Origin: Rhizophagus irregularis
Taxonomy: Eukaryota > Glomeromycota > Glomeromycetes > Glomerales > Glomeraceae
Length of the DNA: 64,000 nucleotides
Direction of reading: 5' to 3'
Assembly (NCBI RefSeq): GCF_026210795.1
Contig: NC_089442.1
Coordinates: forward strand, 496,001-560,000
How positions within the stretch are numbered: the stretch's first letter is position 1; every line of letters begins with the position of its first letter. The translations under genes and the position numbers were made by a program. A model generated the notes under the pieces. That model made no database searches. It worked only from the letters and a program-made list of their open reading frames with translations, and had not been told where the DNA came from. Below, piece after piece: positions 10,342-22,251 of this stretch.

Positions 10342-11899
10342 TTAATCACCTTTAGAATTAATATTAAGTTTAGTAAAATCCATTATTAAGGAATCTATAA
10401 TATTAATTGTTAGCATTATAAAATAAATTTAAATTATTATAGCATGTTATGTATGTTTACCTGAATATTCTATTCCAAGTAAATTGTCATTATCATCAGC
10501 ATTTTTTGGTTCTGGAAGATTTTTAAAATCTAAAAGTTTACTTGTATAAACTGCTTGAGGATGTGTCACATATGATATACTAGTATCACTAGATATTAAA
10601 GGTAATGAAAAAGATAACTTTTTATTAATTTCATCTGTTTTCTTAACTTGTCCATAAATTACAGAATTCGCGTTATTTCTATTAGTCCATAAAACATAAA
10701 TTAACTGATATAATTCACTTGAATTAGGTCGTTTTAAAGGGTCAGCATTCCAACATTGATTAATAATGTCAAAAATTAATTTCGGAATTTTATAATTAGA
10801 TTTTGGCCTCAACCCGTTACAAATTTTCATTGCTAAGAATTCATCATGAGCTATATCATGATAAGGAGGGAAACCTGTACAAATTTCATATGCAATAATT
10901 CCATATCCATAAATATCACTTGCTTGAGTATATTCTTTTCCTCTTAAAACTTCAGGAGCTACATAAGGTAATACTCCATATATTTCTTTATTACTATTTT
11001 GAGAAGATTTGATATTTGCTGGTTGACATAATCCTAAATCAGTAATAAAAGCTTCTTTATCAAAATCGCTCAATATATTCCCACAATGAAAATCATGATG
11101 CATTAATCCTTTATCATGAATATTTTTAAGACCCAATGCAATATCAGTTAAACTAAACAACTTTTGCTTCCAATTCAGTGAAAAGAAGTTGTTATTTAAA
11201 TGTTGTCTTAAACTACCATTTTTTAATTCCATTACCATCATAAAATTATTTGTTTCTGTATCTTTAGTAATACCCATACAACGAACTATGTATTTAGTTT
11301 TATATACTAAAATATTTGATTCAACCTTAAAGGAAAATTATAGTTAACTTAACATTTATAAAATGAAGATTTATAAGAAAATATCTTACTTCTTTTAAAA
11401 AATCTGCTGTAATATCTTGTGAATTATATAAGCACTTTAAAGCGACTTTTGTTTTAGCAGCTCGTTTCCATTGATCATTGTCATAATCCCATATAGGACC
11501 ATCTTTCCAAACTGCTTTAAAAGTAGTTCCAAATCCCCCTTTTGCCAAATATTCAACATCTTCAAATTTATCATATTCAATCCACTCTATGATATGTTTC
11601 CAATCTTTAGCTTTTAATTGTGCTTTTTGAATAAATTCATCAACGTCATGATTTCCACTTGTCCAATTTTTGAAATTTTGTTTAAAACGTGGTGAATTAC
11701 ATGACTGACAATAAAAACTACCAGTTTCAGGCTGAGAACAATCATGACATAGACCGTATTTTTTATAACGTTCTTTTAATTCTTTGTCTGTTATTAGTTT
11801 ATCAATTAACGATTTTTGTTCTTCAGTCAAGTGACGATACTTATTTTTAAAGTCTTTTATTTGTTCAATTACATCGTCACTTAGTTTAATTTCATCCAT
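10342..11899 (-). CDS. Ribbon-type TKL protein kinase K1
   Basis: Three exons on the minus strand: 11390-11899, 10461-11325 and 10342-10394, giving about 475 aa. The start is ATG 11897-11899, the position matching the K2 start; an in-frame ATG 8 codons upstream is less likely. Residues about 45-65 hold CHDC...CQSC, a zinc-ribbon-like pair, then the family linker KNWTSGN. The kinase domain begins EWIEYDKFEDVEYL, with a G-x-G-x-x-G-like loop (AKGGFGTTF), beta-3 Lys (VALKCL), catalytic loop HHDFHCGN (Arg of HRD replaced by His, Asp kept) and DLG in place of DFG (ITDLGLC). The C-lobe CW-x-ADPLKRP motif is present. The 53-bp last exon encodes a short tail (DSLIMDFTKLN...) too small to show as an ORF, but it is conserved in K2. 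Probably an active cytosolic Ser/Thr-type kinase; substrate unknown. Confidence 0.85.
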
Positions 11900-12506
11900 T
11901 TTAATAAATAATTTATTAAGCAAAAAATATGTTTTAATTCGTATGTAAAAATTATTAAAAATAAAGAAAAAAGAAAAAAAAAAGAAAAATAGTGAACCGT
12001 TATTTATGTTGCAATGATTTCAAGATCAGCAACAAAATTATGAAAAAAAGACTAGTTAAAATACACAAAATCTGATCGGCAATTATCACCCCATTAGCCT
12101 GATCGGCAAAGGATATAACCTAATCCATCGTGTATTCGTGTCTCAAATGCATAGGTTATATCCTCTATGGAAACCACAGTTTTATTGGCCAATATTAAGC
12201 AGTGATCATTAAATTAATGACTGATCTACTACTTTCAATTTTGGTAAAATTATGACACTACATTAATAAAGAACCCACCGATCATTTTTTTTTTGGTTAT
12301 GACATTTCATTAATGTTTTTATTGAATAATTGTTATACATTTTAAATCTTTGACAATATAATATATATTTTATCGCTAATTATTATTAATTATCAATATC
12401 TTATTTTATACACATTATTTATTAATTTCGCAATATATTTTATTGTTTGTTGTTTAGTTATCACTCTTTGACGTAATAAAACTGGTGGTAACACAAGCAT
12501 CTGGTG

Positions 12507-12842
12507 TTACATCCGTAACGATGTAAAACATTTATTTTTAGGTTTAGAAGAGGAAACTAGGATCGGAGTATCACCAAATAAGGAAAGGGTACGAAGAACA
12601 AAAAAGAGGAATTTTGAAAAGTTGATAATTATGAAATGTCGAAAATGATAATTTTGAAATTCTGACGATGTGAGGAAAAAGGTTTATTAAGGGTAAAATA
12701 AGAAATGTTTTTGGACTTAGGGTTTATTTTGATAAAGATCATTTGTCAAAGTTGAAAAAAAGGGAAATTCAAAACACTTAGAATTTATTTTTACGAAAAT
12801 CATTTTAGTAATAAAAAGGGAGAATATTTGATTAACAAAAAG
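12507..12842 (+). repeat. Direct repeat R1, copy 2
   Basis: Second copy of the 330-bp repeat (see 9942-10271), with the same terminal palindrome TTACATCCGTAACGATGTAA. It lies upstream of the K1 gene. Confidence 0.75.
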
Positions 12843-12965
12843 GGGATTTTTAGAATTCTATTTTTATAATTTTTAGAATTCCGACATTATTGGACCAAGC
12901 ATATATTATATTATATTTGTGTAATTTTATATTATTAATAAAACATCATTTTTGTTAAGAGTACT

Positions 12966-13009
12966 TAAGACCGCGGTGGCAACGTAGTTTACTACGGGCG
13001 TAGGTCTTA
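12966..13009. repeat. Nested inverted repeat (hairpin)
   Basis: Outer arms TAAGACC/GGTCTTA enclose inner arms CGTAG/CTACG around TTTA. GC content is higher than the surroundings, typical of a transposon end or a tiny foldback remnant. No partner end recognised. Confidence 0.45.
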
Positions 13010-14139
13010 CAAGTTACACTGTCCTAAACATAAAACACGAGACTTGTAAGTACGATGATAAGTTTCTAATTTCAAATTGCCGCAGCATATCCACTGTTAT
13101 CACTGTTATTATCAGAAAGCCATGCTATTCCGTTCGGTTGTTCACCAAGTTCAGAGCAACAGTTTGATTTTGTATAATATCATTTACGGTATTTCCTGCT
13201 TTTTGAATACATGTTCGCTACGAGTACTTTATAACAATAGTTCAAAATTTTTCAGATAATGATTTTGGTATTATATTTTAATGACAACCTTAATACTATA
13301 TTTCACCCTCCAGTCTGACATAAATCCTGATTGAACTTTTCACCTGTCAAAAGGTCTTTATGTTTTAGGAAGAATATGTAAATGGGAGAAAAACTTCTTC
13401 CATTCAATAAATATGGAGAGATTCCTGAAATTCGTAACCAATTAAGAAATGGCAAATACATTAAGATAGCTTTGATGCTGCGGTTCAATTGATTCCATGG
13501 AGAATAAAATTATTTTTTTGAATATTAAATATTTGTATATTTCATTTTTTATGTCTTAATATACAGAAGTTTTGAATAATAGGAGAAATTTATAAATGAT
13601 TTTATTGTATTTTATATCACGGCGGACTTATGAAATATTCCTGCAAAATTCATATATCTAACCAATCTTCCTATTGTACTATCTAACCCAATTACTCCAA
13701 TATTGAGAATGTGTCATTATTTGATATATTTTATCAAACTTGCAAAAAATAAAATTTACAAAATTTAATACTAAAATTTAAGCGACACTGTAATAAAATA
13801 AATATAAATCATTACTATACACTTATATATAAAAATTTCTCTAATCAGTTAAATCAGTTTGGTAAGTATGATGTTTAAAGTTACGTCACTTATGTCATTT
13901 TTCTTTAAAGGTATTACGTAACACGTTAATTTATAATGATAAAATTTTTGTACAATATAAACTTTTATAATATTTAACATACAAAGACTTTTAACAACTA
14001 GAGGGTTAGAAAAAGTTCATTTTGAGAGATTTATTGCAGTATTCCTTTTATACAAAATTCAACACATATTTGGATCTTTACCACTTATTTCAGCCTTAAT
14101 AAAGATTATTTACTGAAAAACTTTTGAAATCGTTCTATT
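13010..14139. other. Intergenic, no gene seen
   Basis: AT-rich; frames at 13077-13259 (+) and 13303-13488 (-) show no family motif and no paralogue. Nothing supportable. Confidence 0.5.
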
Positions 14140-14410
14140 TACAGCGCCGGCTAATTTTTTTTAAAAAAATTGTATTTAATGTTTATAGAAGAAAAAAATT
14201 ACGGTGACATATATATTATCTAATTTTTCGTACTATATAAATTTTATCACGTTTTATAAATTTTTAAATTAAAAGTAAATTAAAACCAATTATACTACCA
14301 CTTATTTCTACTAAAAGTTGATTGTTCTTTGTACAACGCCGAATTTTTTAAAAAAAATTGAATTTATTTAATGACTTATTCCATCTATATAGAAGAAAAA
14401 AAATTATATT
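14140..14410. repeat. Local direct repeat, with a partial copy near 17405-17490
   Basis: The block around 14150-14215 (AGCGCCGGCTAATTTTTT then an AGAAGAAAAAAATTA motif) recurs diverged at 14332-14405. The stretch 14228-14298 (TACTATATAAATTTTATCACG) recurs at about 17413-17490, on the far side of the micro-exon region, so diverged copies of one repeat flank roughly 3.1 kb. Confidence 0.45.
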
Positions 14411-15469
14411 GTCTAATACTTTGCAGAAACTTTGTGCTTTGTCAATTGTCATTTAATTGTTAAGTGATCGCAATATTCGTCATGAATTAGCCATAAATTC
14501 GCATTACCGTATATTAGCGAAATGCCACAAATTGTAAAAACATCACTATTGTTTTCATAACTAATTATTTATAAAATTATAATATTTATTTTAAAAATAG
14601 CAAATATAGTAGAAAAAGTTATGTGTCATGAAAAAATTGACAATGTATTGACAAACTCCTAGGTGGTGGTACAACAATTTTTTAATTTTTTACGAATATG
14701 ATAAATTAATAAATGTGATTGATTTAAAGTTATCATAAAATTCTAATGTTATCCTTCCTTTCCCTTTTCACTTCCCTTCATCCTTCCCCCTCTCTCTACT
14801 CTCTCCCTACGAAACGTCTAGTAACGTTTCAGTTTTTACTTCTATTATAATTTCAGAAAAATCTTTTTTATTACATATCCACATTTTAATTTAATTTTCA
14901 CAATCTTTCTTTAAATAATTTCTTATTTTTTTGTTAAAATGATTTTTTTTTATATAATGCTGGCCATTTTTCTTTTGTAACTCTTATTACAGCACTCCAG
15001 TCTCTTTGGATACAGGATTATGGTAAGTGGTTAGATTTATTTTATTTTTTTTTCTAACTTTTAAAAAATGAAACCTTTTTTACTTATATTTTGTTTTTTT
15101 ATTTTATAATAGTTTGATAGTGTTATAGCCAGTTCTTTAGCGTTTACAAACGTAAACAAATGGAAAAGGGTAAGCAGAAGGTATATAGGTAGGCGGGTAT
15201 AATCAATAAATAAACTATATGTATAAACACTTAATAAACAATCCAATCAGACGTGTAGTATAGCACTGTACGTCGGCATATACTCCCAACACGAATAAAG
15301 GATAACAAATTTATATTTCGTTAAATTCAAACAACAGTTTATTTAATATAATCATTAGAACCATTTTTATTAAGAAAACTCTTCTACTTGAACTTCAATT
15401 TCTTTCTCAACTACAGATCTAATTACAGGTTTATAAATATGTAAAAATACCAGACTAAAAATATCTAAC

Positions 15470-15600
15470 ATATTGCATATATTAAATATATTAAATAAAT
15501 TAAACATATTTGATATGTTGCATATATTTGATATGTTGAACATATTTGATATTTACATATATTTGATATGTTACATATATGCAACATATGCAACATTTCG
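15470..15600. repeat. AT-rich tandem repeat
   Basis: Imperfect tandem copies of an approximately 16-20 bp unit around CATATTTGATATGTTG, ending in ATGCAACATATGCAACA. Low-complexity; no function evident. Confidence 0.7.
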
Positions 15601-15689
15601 AACATTGATCGTCACCTCGTGATTAGGCCGAATTTTGGTCACGTGATCGATCGTTCGCTACAATAGCTGGTTCTTCGTGGCCTCTGGAC

Positions 15690-16130
15690 TAGGGATCGGA
15701 AAAGATTCGATTAAAATCGAAACTATCGAAAATCGATAAGAATCGATTTTAAATCGAATCTCGAATAAAAATCGAATCTACTTATTGTGGCGCAGTTTCG
15801 TTAATTTGACCGTAAATTATTATTTGTTCATAATAGTTAATTTTGGCCAAATTCATAATTCCGCCCGCGAATCACGTGACGGAACACAAACTTCCTAAAA
15901 AGGAAATTTTATCTCCCAATAAAATTCAAGTTGCTATCGCACAAGGTTGTACAAATTTCCAAAAAAGGAAAATTTGTTCGTCGATCACTGTAATTTTGTA
16001 ATCACGTGATATGTGTTTAAACACACCTATTATAAATAGTATAAAAAAAAATCGGTATTTGCGAAACGATTAATCGCGATTAATCGATTTTAGAATCGAT
16101 TCTAATAATGGGAATCGATTCCAATCCCTA
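15690..16130. mobile_element. Non-autonomous hAT-type element, 441 bp
   Basis: Flanked by a perfect 8-bp target duplication CTCTGGAC (15682-15689 and 16131-16138). Ends are inverted: TAGGGATCGGAA at the left, TTCCAATCCCTA at the right. Both subterminal zones are packed with ATCGAT/AATCGATT motifs, as expected for transposase binding sites. No transposase frame. The 8-bp duplication and TAGGGATxGG end are hAT hallmarks. Removing it rejoins CCTCTGG-ACGCTGG, which resembles a micro-exon motif of the surrounding locus. Confidence 0.85.
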
Positions 16131-16999
16131 CTCTGGACGCTGGATTGAAAAAAATTACTTCATTTTTTTAATTTTTTTTATTACATTTTAATGAATAGAA
16201 ACATTTACTAACATTATCTTCATTTTTTTTCTTTTGTAAGTCTTGTACAATTTTATGAATTTGATTTCAGTAAGTGGATTATTGTTCATTAACATTATTT
16301 TTTTCAATGAAACGTTACTAACATTTCATTCTCTTTTTTTCTTTGACTTTTAGGACGAGTTTTTTTTTGGATTTCTTTTCTTTAATTCATTTACTTTTAA
16401 TGAACTGTTATTAACTGTTCTATTCTTTTTTTTTTAGACAATCAGTTCGATTTTTAAGTTTTTGGAAACATTGAAAATTTTAAAAAAATCATTTCTTCAT
16501 ATTTTGTATCTGAAAGGATCGTTGGGTAAGTTTCTAAGTTGGACTTCAAAACTTTACTTTTTAAAGAAACATTTATTAAGGTTTTTTTTTTTCTCTCTTT
16601 TGTAGGGTTTGGATTTTTGTGAAAATGGTAAGTTTCGCTATTCTGAAACTTCAATTTTTTTTTCTAACTAGAATATTCGGCTAATGTTTTTCTTTTGTAG
16701 TTTCGACCTTTGAAATTTTAAAGATATATGTTAAGTTCAGAATTATTTTGAAACTTTACTTTTATCAAATTGAAAAATGATTTACTTACTGTTCTAGACA
16801 CTTTTTTTAGGGCTCAAGCTTCATTTCTATAATAGCTAGGCTGAGTAAGTTTCAATGTTATTCGAACTTTGAAACTTTGATTTTCTTAGTTAAAGAAGCA
16901 GATTATTAACTGTTTCTTATTTTTTTGAAGTTTCACTTTCAGATTATATTTGGATGCTTAATTAAAGCTTTGAGATACGATGATCTATCCTATAAAGTG

Positions 17000-18780
17000 A
17001 AGTTGATATAATCCCAATTTGAAAATTATTTATACATGAGAAACTAGTATTTCTTCATTATATAAATATATAATATTGCTTCGATACAAACATTTACTAA
17101 AATTTAACAATGTAGTTTTAATAATGTATTTACGTGATATTTAAAATATATTGATTAAAATTTATTAATTATTTATACAATACAATTTACTAAATTTTAT
17201 AATTACTTAAAATTTTTTGGAACGACTTTGATAATAAATTCGTGACGATTTATTGGATCGAATAATTGATCTTCGTCTTAAGGTGCTTGTAGACGATTAT
17301 TTACGAGTTTGTTTCCAAATCATTACTGAAAATTCACGATTACTTGCACGATTTGGCCATGATTTATTTACTATTTGAGCACAGTTTGATACATTTCAGC
17401 AAAGTATTTCTGTACTATATAAATCTTATCACGACTGCCATAGTTTTATAAATTTTTAAATTAATAGTAAATTAAACTAATTATACTTAACCAGGTGAAC
17501 ACACTTGCCAGACGGAAACAGACGAAGATGTTTAGGAGGACAAGGTATAACTTAAAAATTATAGTTTTAATAAATGTAAGTTATTTGGTAATAAATAAGC
17601 TTTGATATTCATTTTTTTTATTAATTTTAAAAGTTTGCTTAAGATATTGTTAATAGTTATACTTTCAATTTATTCAAATTTGTTTTTATTAATGTGAAAA
17701 TTCAAAGTATTTATAAAAATTGAAAAAATATCACAAAAGTAATTATAACGCATTCTTTTTCCAACGAATATTGTGGCAAAGTACTTGATATAATTAACTA
17801 TAGTCGAGTAAGCCTGACAGTAAATAAGCCACATTTAATTGGCCTAGGTAAAACGTAGGCATATATTATCGTATACGTAGCATAATTTAACTTTTTGATG
17901 TTTAATCTCATCACAACAAATTCATCCGATGAACGGCTTATAACGATCACTGGCCAAAAAAAGGTTGTGTGGGAATTCTCAGTTTTTATTGCGGATTAAT
18001 GTTATGTATACTATATCATGGTAAAACATTTTACATTTGGAAGAGTTTATGTCAATTTTTAATGTTACGTTAAATTTTTTTCCTTTTTACAAATAAATTG
18101 AATAGAAAATTTAAATCTTAGCTTTGTGCTGTAAAATTGAATCTTTGAAAAATAACTTTCTTATTTTCTTTTACTAGCTACAATTATGAGTAAAAATCTT
18201 ATTATGAACTGAAATCAATGCTTTGAACTTTAAATTATTATGATGACCTTTTAAATTTTGAAAATTTTAGCTCGTTAGGAGCCAATCCTGTGGAGAAAAA
18301 TAATACAAAATATTTGTGCGAGTGAAAATCTCGTCATAAATTCACTGATGATTTTTTTAATAAATAGTAACCGCAATATGAATAACTTTTCAACAAATTT
18401 TTTAATAAGTAAATACGAAACTTTTAATAAATAAATATAAAGAAAAAAATAAATATAAAGGAGATTTTTTTTTAATACTAAATAAATGTGAAGATCTTTT
18501 TTTTAACAAATACTTTTTTTCTTAAAGGTTACTATCCTAGTTAATAAGAAATTCTGGGTGGAATCTGGATCGGACTGGACCGGTTTCAAAATATAAACTT
18601 TTGTGCAAGGATTCCAACCATTAAATTAGGAAATTTATATAAATTTGTTAAATTTAAATCATAAAATAATTCCTTCAATCTCCAATTACAAAATACAAAT
18701 ACAAATAAAATAAATAATTACATAATAAGAATAAATAATAAATATATACTTTAATTTTACGTAATCTGAGCTTAATTATT
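17000..18780. other. Intergenic, no gene seen
   Basis: AT-rich; a diverged repeat (17405-17490) matching 14228-14298. From about 18780 it becomes the duplicated 3' flank shared with K1. No coding signal recognised. Confidence 0.5.
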
Positions 18781-18845
18781 TTCATCTATAATAAAAAAAA
18801 ATAGTTTAATTAAAATTTAATGGATCAAAAAAATCACACGCAAAG

Positions 18846-20408
18846 TTAATTACCTTTAGAATTAATATTAAGTTTAGTAAAATCCATTTTTAAAGAATCT
18901 ATAAATATTAATTGTTAGCATTATAAAATAAATTTATATTATTATAGCATGTTATATATATACCTGAATATTCTATTCCATGTAAATCATCATTATCATC
19001 AGCATTTTTTGGTTCTGGAAGATTCTTAAAATCTAAAAGTTTACTTGTATAAACTGCTTGAGGATGTGTCACATATGATATACTAGTATCACTAGATATT
19101 AAAGGTGATGAAAAAGATAACTTCTTATTAATTTCATCTGTTTCTTTAACTTGCTTATAAATTACAGAATCCACTTTTTTATTTAGCATATCAACCCATA
19201 AATTATAAAATAACTTATGTGATTCAACTGCATTAGGTCGTTTTAAAGGGTCAGCATCCCAACATTGATTAATAATGTCAAAATTTAATTTCGGAATTTT
19301 ATAATCAGATTTTGGCCTCAACCCGTTACAAATTTTCATTGCTAAGAATTCATCATGAGCCATATCGTAATAAGGAGGGAAACCTGTACAAATTTCGTAT
19401 GCAATAATTCCATATCCATAAATATCACTTGCTTGAGTATATTCTTTTCCTTTTAAAACTTCAGGAGCTACATAAGGTAATACTCCATATATTTCTTTAT
19501 TACTATTTTGAGGGGATTTGAAATTTGCTGGTTGACATAATCCCAAATCAGTAATATAAGCATCTTTAACAAAATCGCTTAATATATTCCCACAATGAAA
19601 ATCATGATGCATTAATCCTTTATCATGAATTTCATTAAGACCCAATGCAATTTTAACTATACTAGACAACTTTTGTTCCCAATTCAACGAAATGAAGTTG
19701 TTATTTAAATGTTGTCTTAAACTACCATTTTTTAATTCCATTACCATCATAAAATTATTTGTTTTTGGATCTTTGGTAATACCAAAACAACGAACTATCC
19801 AAGAACGATTACATACTAAAATATTTGATTCAACCTTAAAAGAAAATTATAGTTAATTTAACACTTATGAAAATGAAGATTATAAGAAAATATCTTACTT
19901 CTTTTAAAAAATCTGCTGTAATATCTTGTGAATTATGTAAGCATTTTAAAGCGACTTTTGTATCAACTTTTCGTTCCCATTGTTTATTGCCAAAATTTAA
20001 TTTCCAAGGACCATCCTTCCAAACTGCTTTAAAAGTAGTTCCAAATCCCCCTTTTGCTAAATATTCAACATCTTCAAATTTATTATATTCAATCCACTCT
20101 ATGATATGGAACATATCTTCAGCTTTTAATTGTTCTTTTTGAATAAATTCATCAATGTCGTGATTTCCACTTGTCCAATTTTTGAAATTTTGTTTAAAAT
20201 TTTGTAAATTACATGGGCAATAACACCAAAGACTAGTATTAGGCTGCTTACATTTTTTACATAAACCATTTGCTTTATAATGTTCTTTTAATTCTTTGTC
20301 TGTTATTAGTTTATCAATTAACGATTGTTGCTCTTCAGTCAATTTCCGATACTCATCAAAGTCTTTTATTTGTTCAATTACATCATCACTTAGTTTAATT
20401 ACATCCAT
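18846..20408 (-). CDS. Ribbon-type TKL protein kinase K2 (paralogue of K1)
   Basis: Three exons: 19899-20408, 18964-19834 and 18846-18898, giving about 477 aa. Start is ATG 20406-20408 (MDVIKLSDD). The ribbon has CKKC...CPC spacing slightly altered from K1 (CYCPC), then KNWTSGN. Kinase features: AKGGFGTTF loop, VALKCL Lys, HHDFHCGN catalytic loop, ITDLGLC, CW-DADPLKRP. The 53-bp last exon repeats the K1 tail (DSLKMDFTKLN). Nearly identical to K1 through most of its length and through both flanks (roughly 18780-20620 against 10280-12080), so the pair is a recent segmental duplication about 8.5 kb apart in the same orientation. Likely active; substrate unknown. The region between the ribbon and kinase start, and the 19195-19235 region, differ most. 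Confidence 0.85.
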
Positions 20409-20699
20409 TTTAATAAATAATTTATTAAAAAAAAATGTTTTTAATTCGTATGCAAATTACTAAAAATAAAAAAAATAAAATGATAAAAATGATAAAAAAA
20501 AATGGTGAAACGTTATTTTATGTTGTAATGATTTCAAGATCGGCAACAAAATTATGAAAAAAGACTAGTTAAAATACACAAAGGATCTGATCGGCAATTA
20601 AATTTATTCAATTTTGGCAAATTACAGTTTTATTTAAATTCTCCATAATAGGTAAGATTGTTAACTAATTATAGTTAGTATTATATTATTATGTAAGTT

Positions 20700-20978
20700 G
20701 TGGATTTTTCAGCGAAATTTAAAACGCTAGACTTTTACGAAATAATATTTCCTGGGAAAATATTCTTGGATAACAAGCATCATCAAAAATTTGGATTATT
20801 GATGGGCCCAAAAACTGAAAAAGAGAGAGAGGGGGACCTTAGAAAAGTTATCAAGGAAGAGAGGCAGTATATAAATAATCTAGTCACCAATCCATTATTA
20901 GACGTAAAAAAACTCATGCATAAATATCAATTTTTAGTCAACAAACTGGAAAAAATAATCGAGATTAAAGAAACATAA
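20700..20978 (+). CDS. Short hypothetical frame, possibly the last exon of an old element
   Basis: An open frame of about 90 codons with no ATG at its 5' end; it directly follows a splice-acceptor-like TTTTTCAG (20706-20713), so it may be an exon. Composition is less AT-rich than the neighbours and the peptide is charged (KTEKEREGDLRKVIKEER), with a helical Lys/Glu C-terminus. An internal ATG at 20799 could start a shorter product. No upstream exon identified and no family recognised. It may be a retroelement remnant. Confidence 0.3.
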   Translation: MDFSAKFKTLDFYEIIFPGKIFLDNKHHQKFGLLMGPKTEKEREGDLRKVIKEERQYINNLVTNPLLDVKKLMHKYQFLVNKLEKIIEIKET

Positions 20979-21515
20979 GGGTAAAGAGCAATGTAACTTT
21001 GGAGGATTGACGCCCTGGGTACAAATATAACGCAGATTTTTATTGAATTTTTTATTTGAAGTTAATAAAACCGCCCAGAATATTCCAGAAATCCAGAATA
21101 GGATTTGTTTAAATTAAGATTTGTTAAGTGTTAACAAATTAAAATAAACAAAGATTTACCTGAAAATGATTTAACTTGTAGTATTTATGTATTAATTTGT
21201 CAAGTATTTCTACGAGATTTTTTTTTTAAAAAAAAATTAGATAATTTAAGACACTTCTAAAATGGTAAGCTTGTGTGATCGAATATTCAAAAAAGAATAT
21301 AGCTAAGTTAGCAAATTTAACAAATGGTATAATGAAAGCTTGTTTTGGAAATTATACTAAAAGCAATTTAAAAAAAAATAATAATTTGTTAATGATATAT
21401 CCGTATATTTAAAAAGATTTGGTGATATTTAGATTACTCTATTCCATATTTATTATGGTTACAATAATTTGATTGGCGTCGGGTCATGTGTACGTTTATT
21501 TTTTTTCGAGTATAT

Positions 21516-22251
21516 CCTTACTGAGTCCGGTCCGATGATCTTTCTGAGTCCAGTCATGTCAGTTTTTAGCACAGTCATGTGAATTTTGATGCGGATTGAA
21601 TTTAAACTTTGATCGGACTTCACTACCATCGGACTGAGTTAATTGTGCCGAGTCCTGTGATGTTGATCAATCGGACTGAACTAAATTTACACGACTGATC
21701 TGATCTACATTTCTTGAATTTAATAATTACAATTATAATAGTATTTAATATTATTATAAAATATAACATTAATATTAATATTGACACGAAAATTTTATAA
21801 CTAACATTTGGTATTTCTATTAGTGAACTAAATGTAATATTATTTTTATTATTTTCAGTAATGTTAATTACATCCATGTTTTTCTTTATAAAATTAAATA
21901 CATGAAAAATTGAAAGAAATACTTTGTAAAATTTCATTTGGAAGGCTTACAAATTTGAAATTATTAATTAAAATTATTAATTATATAATATTAATGACAT
22001 TATAATTATTCATTATGGCATAATAGTAATATCTCATTAAATTAAAAATATTTTTTTTTAATGACTCATTATGAAGCGAATGGCAAAAAAAAATCCAGTG
22101 TAGATCAAAGCTTTACAATTAATCGGACTCAAGTGATTTTAAGCGGATCATCGGACCGCATGGTCCGAGGGTCCGGACCCAAATCCACATGACTGTACTA
22201 AAAATTGACATGACTGGACTCAGAAAGATCATCAGACCGGACACTGTAAGG
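21516..22251. mobile_element. Non-autonomous element with about 70-bp terminal inverted repeats, 736 bp
   Basis: The left end (from CCTTACTGAGTCCGGTC) and the right end (finishing GACCGGACACTGTAAGG) are inverted copies over about 70 bp, with a shared GATGATCTTTCTGAGTCCAG core. Subterminal GGACTGA/GGTCCGA motifs recur. The interior is AT-rich and non-coding. Long TIRs suggest a Mutator-like (MULE) derivative; a 9-bp target duplication was not found, so the family is unproven. Confidence 0.65.

Larger units (their letters stand above)
14740..16990 (+). other. Candidate micro-exon chain, locus 1 (spliced, probably non-coding)
   Basis: A pyrimidine-rich stretch (14750-14815) is followed by repeated acceptor-short segment-donor patterns on the + strand. 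Best supported are 14993-15022 (30 bp, after TTATTACAG, before GTAAGTGG), 16438-16525 (88 bp, after a T-run ending TTTTAG, before GTAAGTTT), 16606-16627 (22 bp, after CTTTTGTAG, before GTAAGTTT) and one starting at 16701. The first contains TCTCTTTGGATACAGG, a close match to micro-exons in the foldback element at 51265-53492. Segment lengths are not multiples of three and no continuous frame results, so a non-coding or degenerate transcript is likelier than a protein gene. A hAT-type element (15690-16130) sits in the middle. Splicing is predicted by eye only. Confidence 0.35.

Noticed and set aside
10342-11899. K1 and K2 as pseudokinases because HRD reads HHD and DFG reads DLG
   Set aside because: The catalytic Asp, the loop Asn and the metal-binding Asp are all kept; Arg and Phe substitutions occur in many active TKL kinases.
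13077-13488. Open frames at 13077-13259 (+) and 13303-13488 (-)
   Set aside because: Short, without family features or paralogues.
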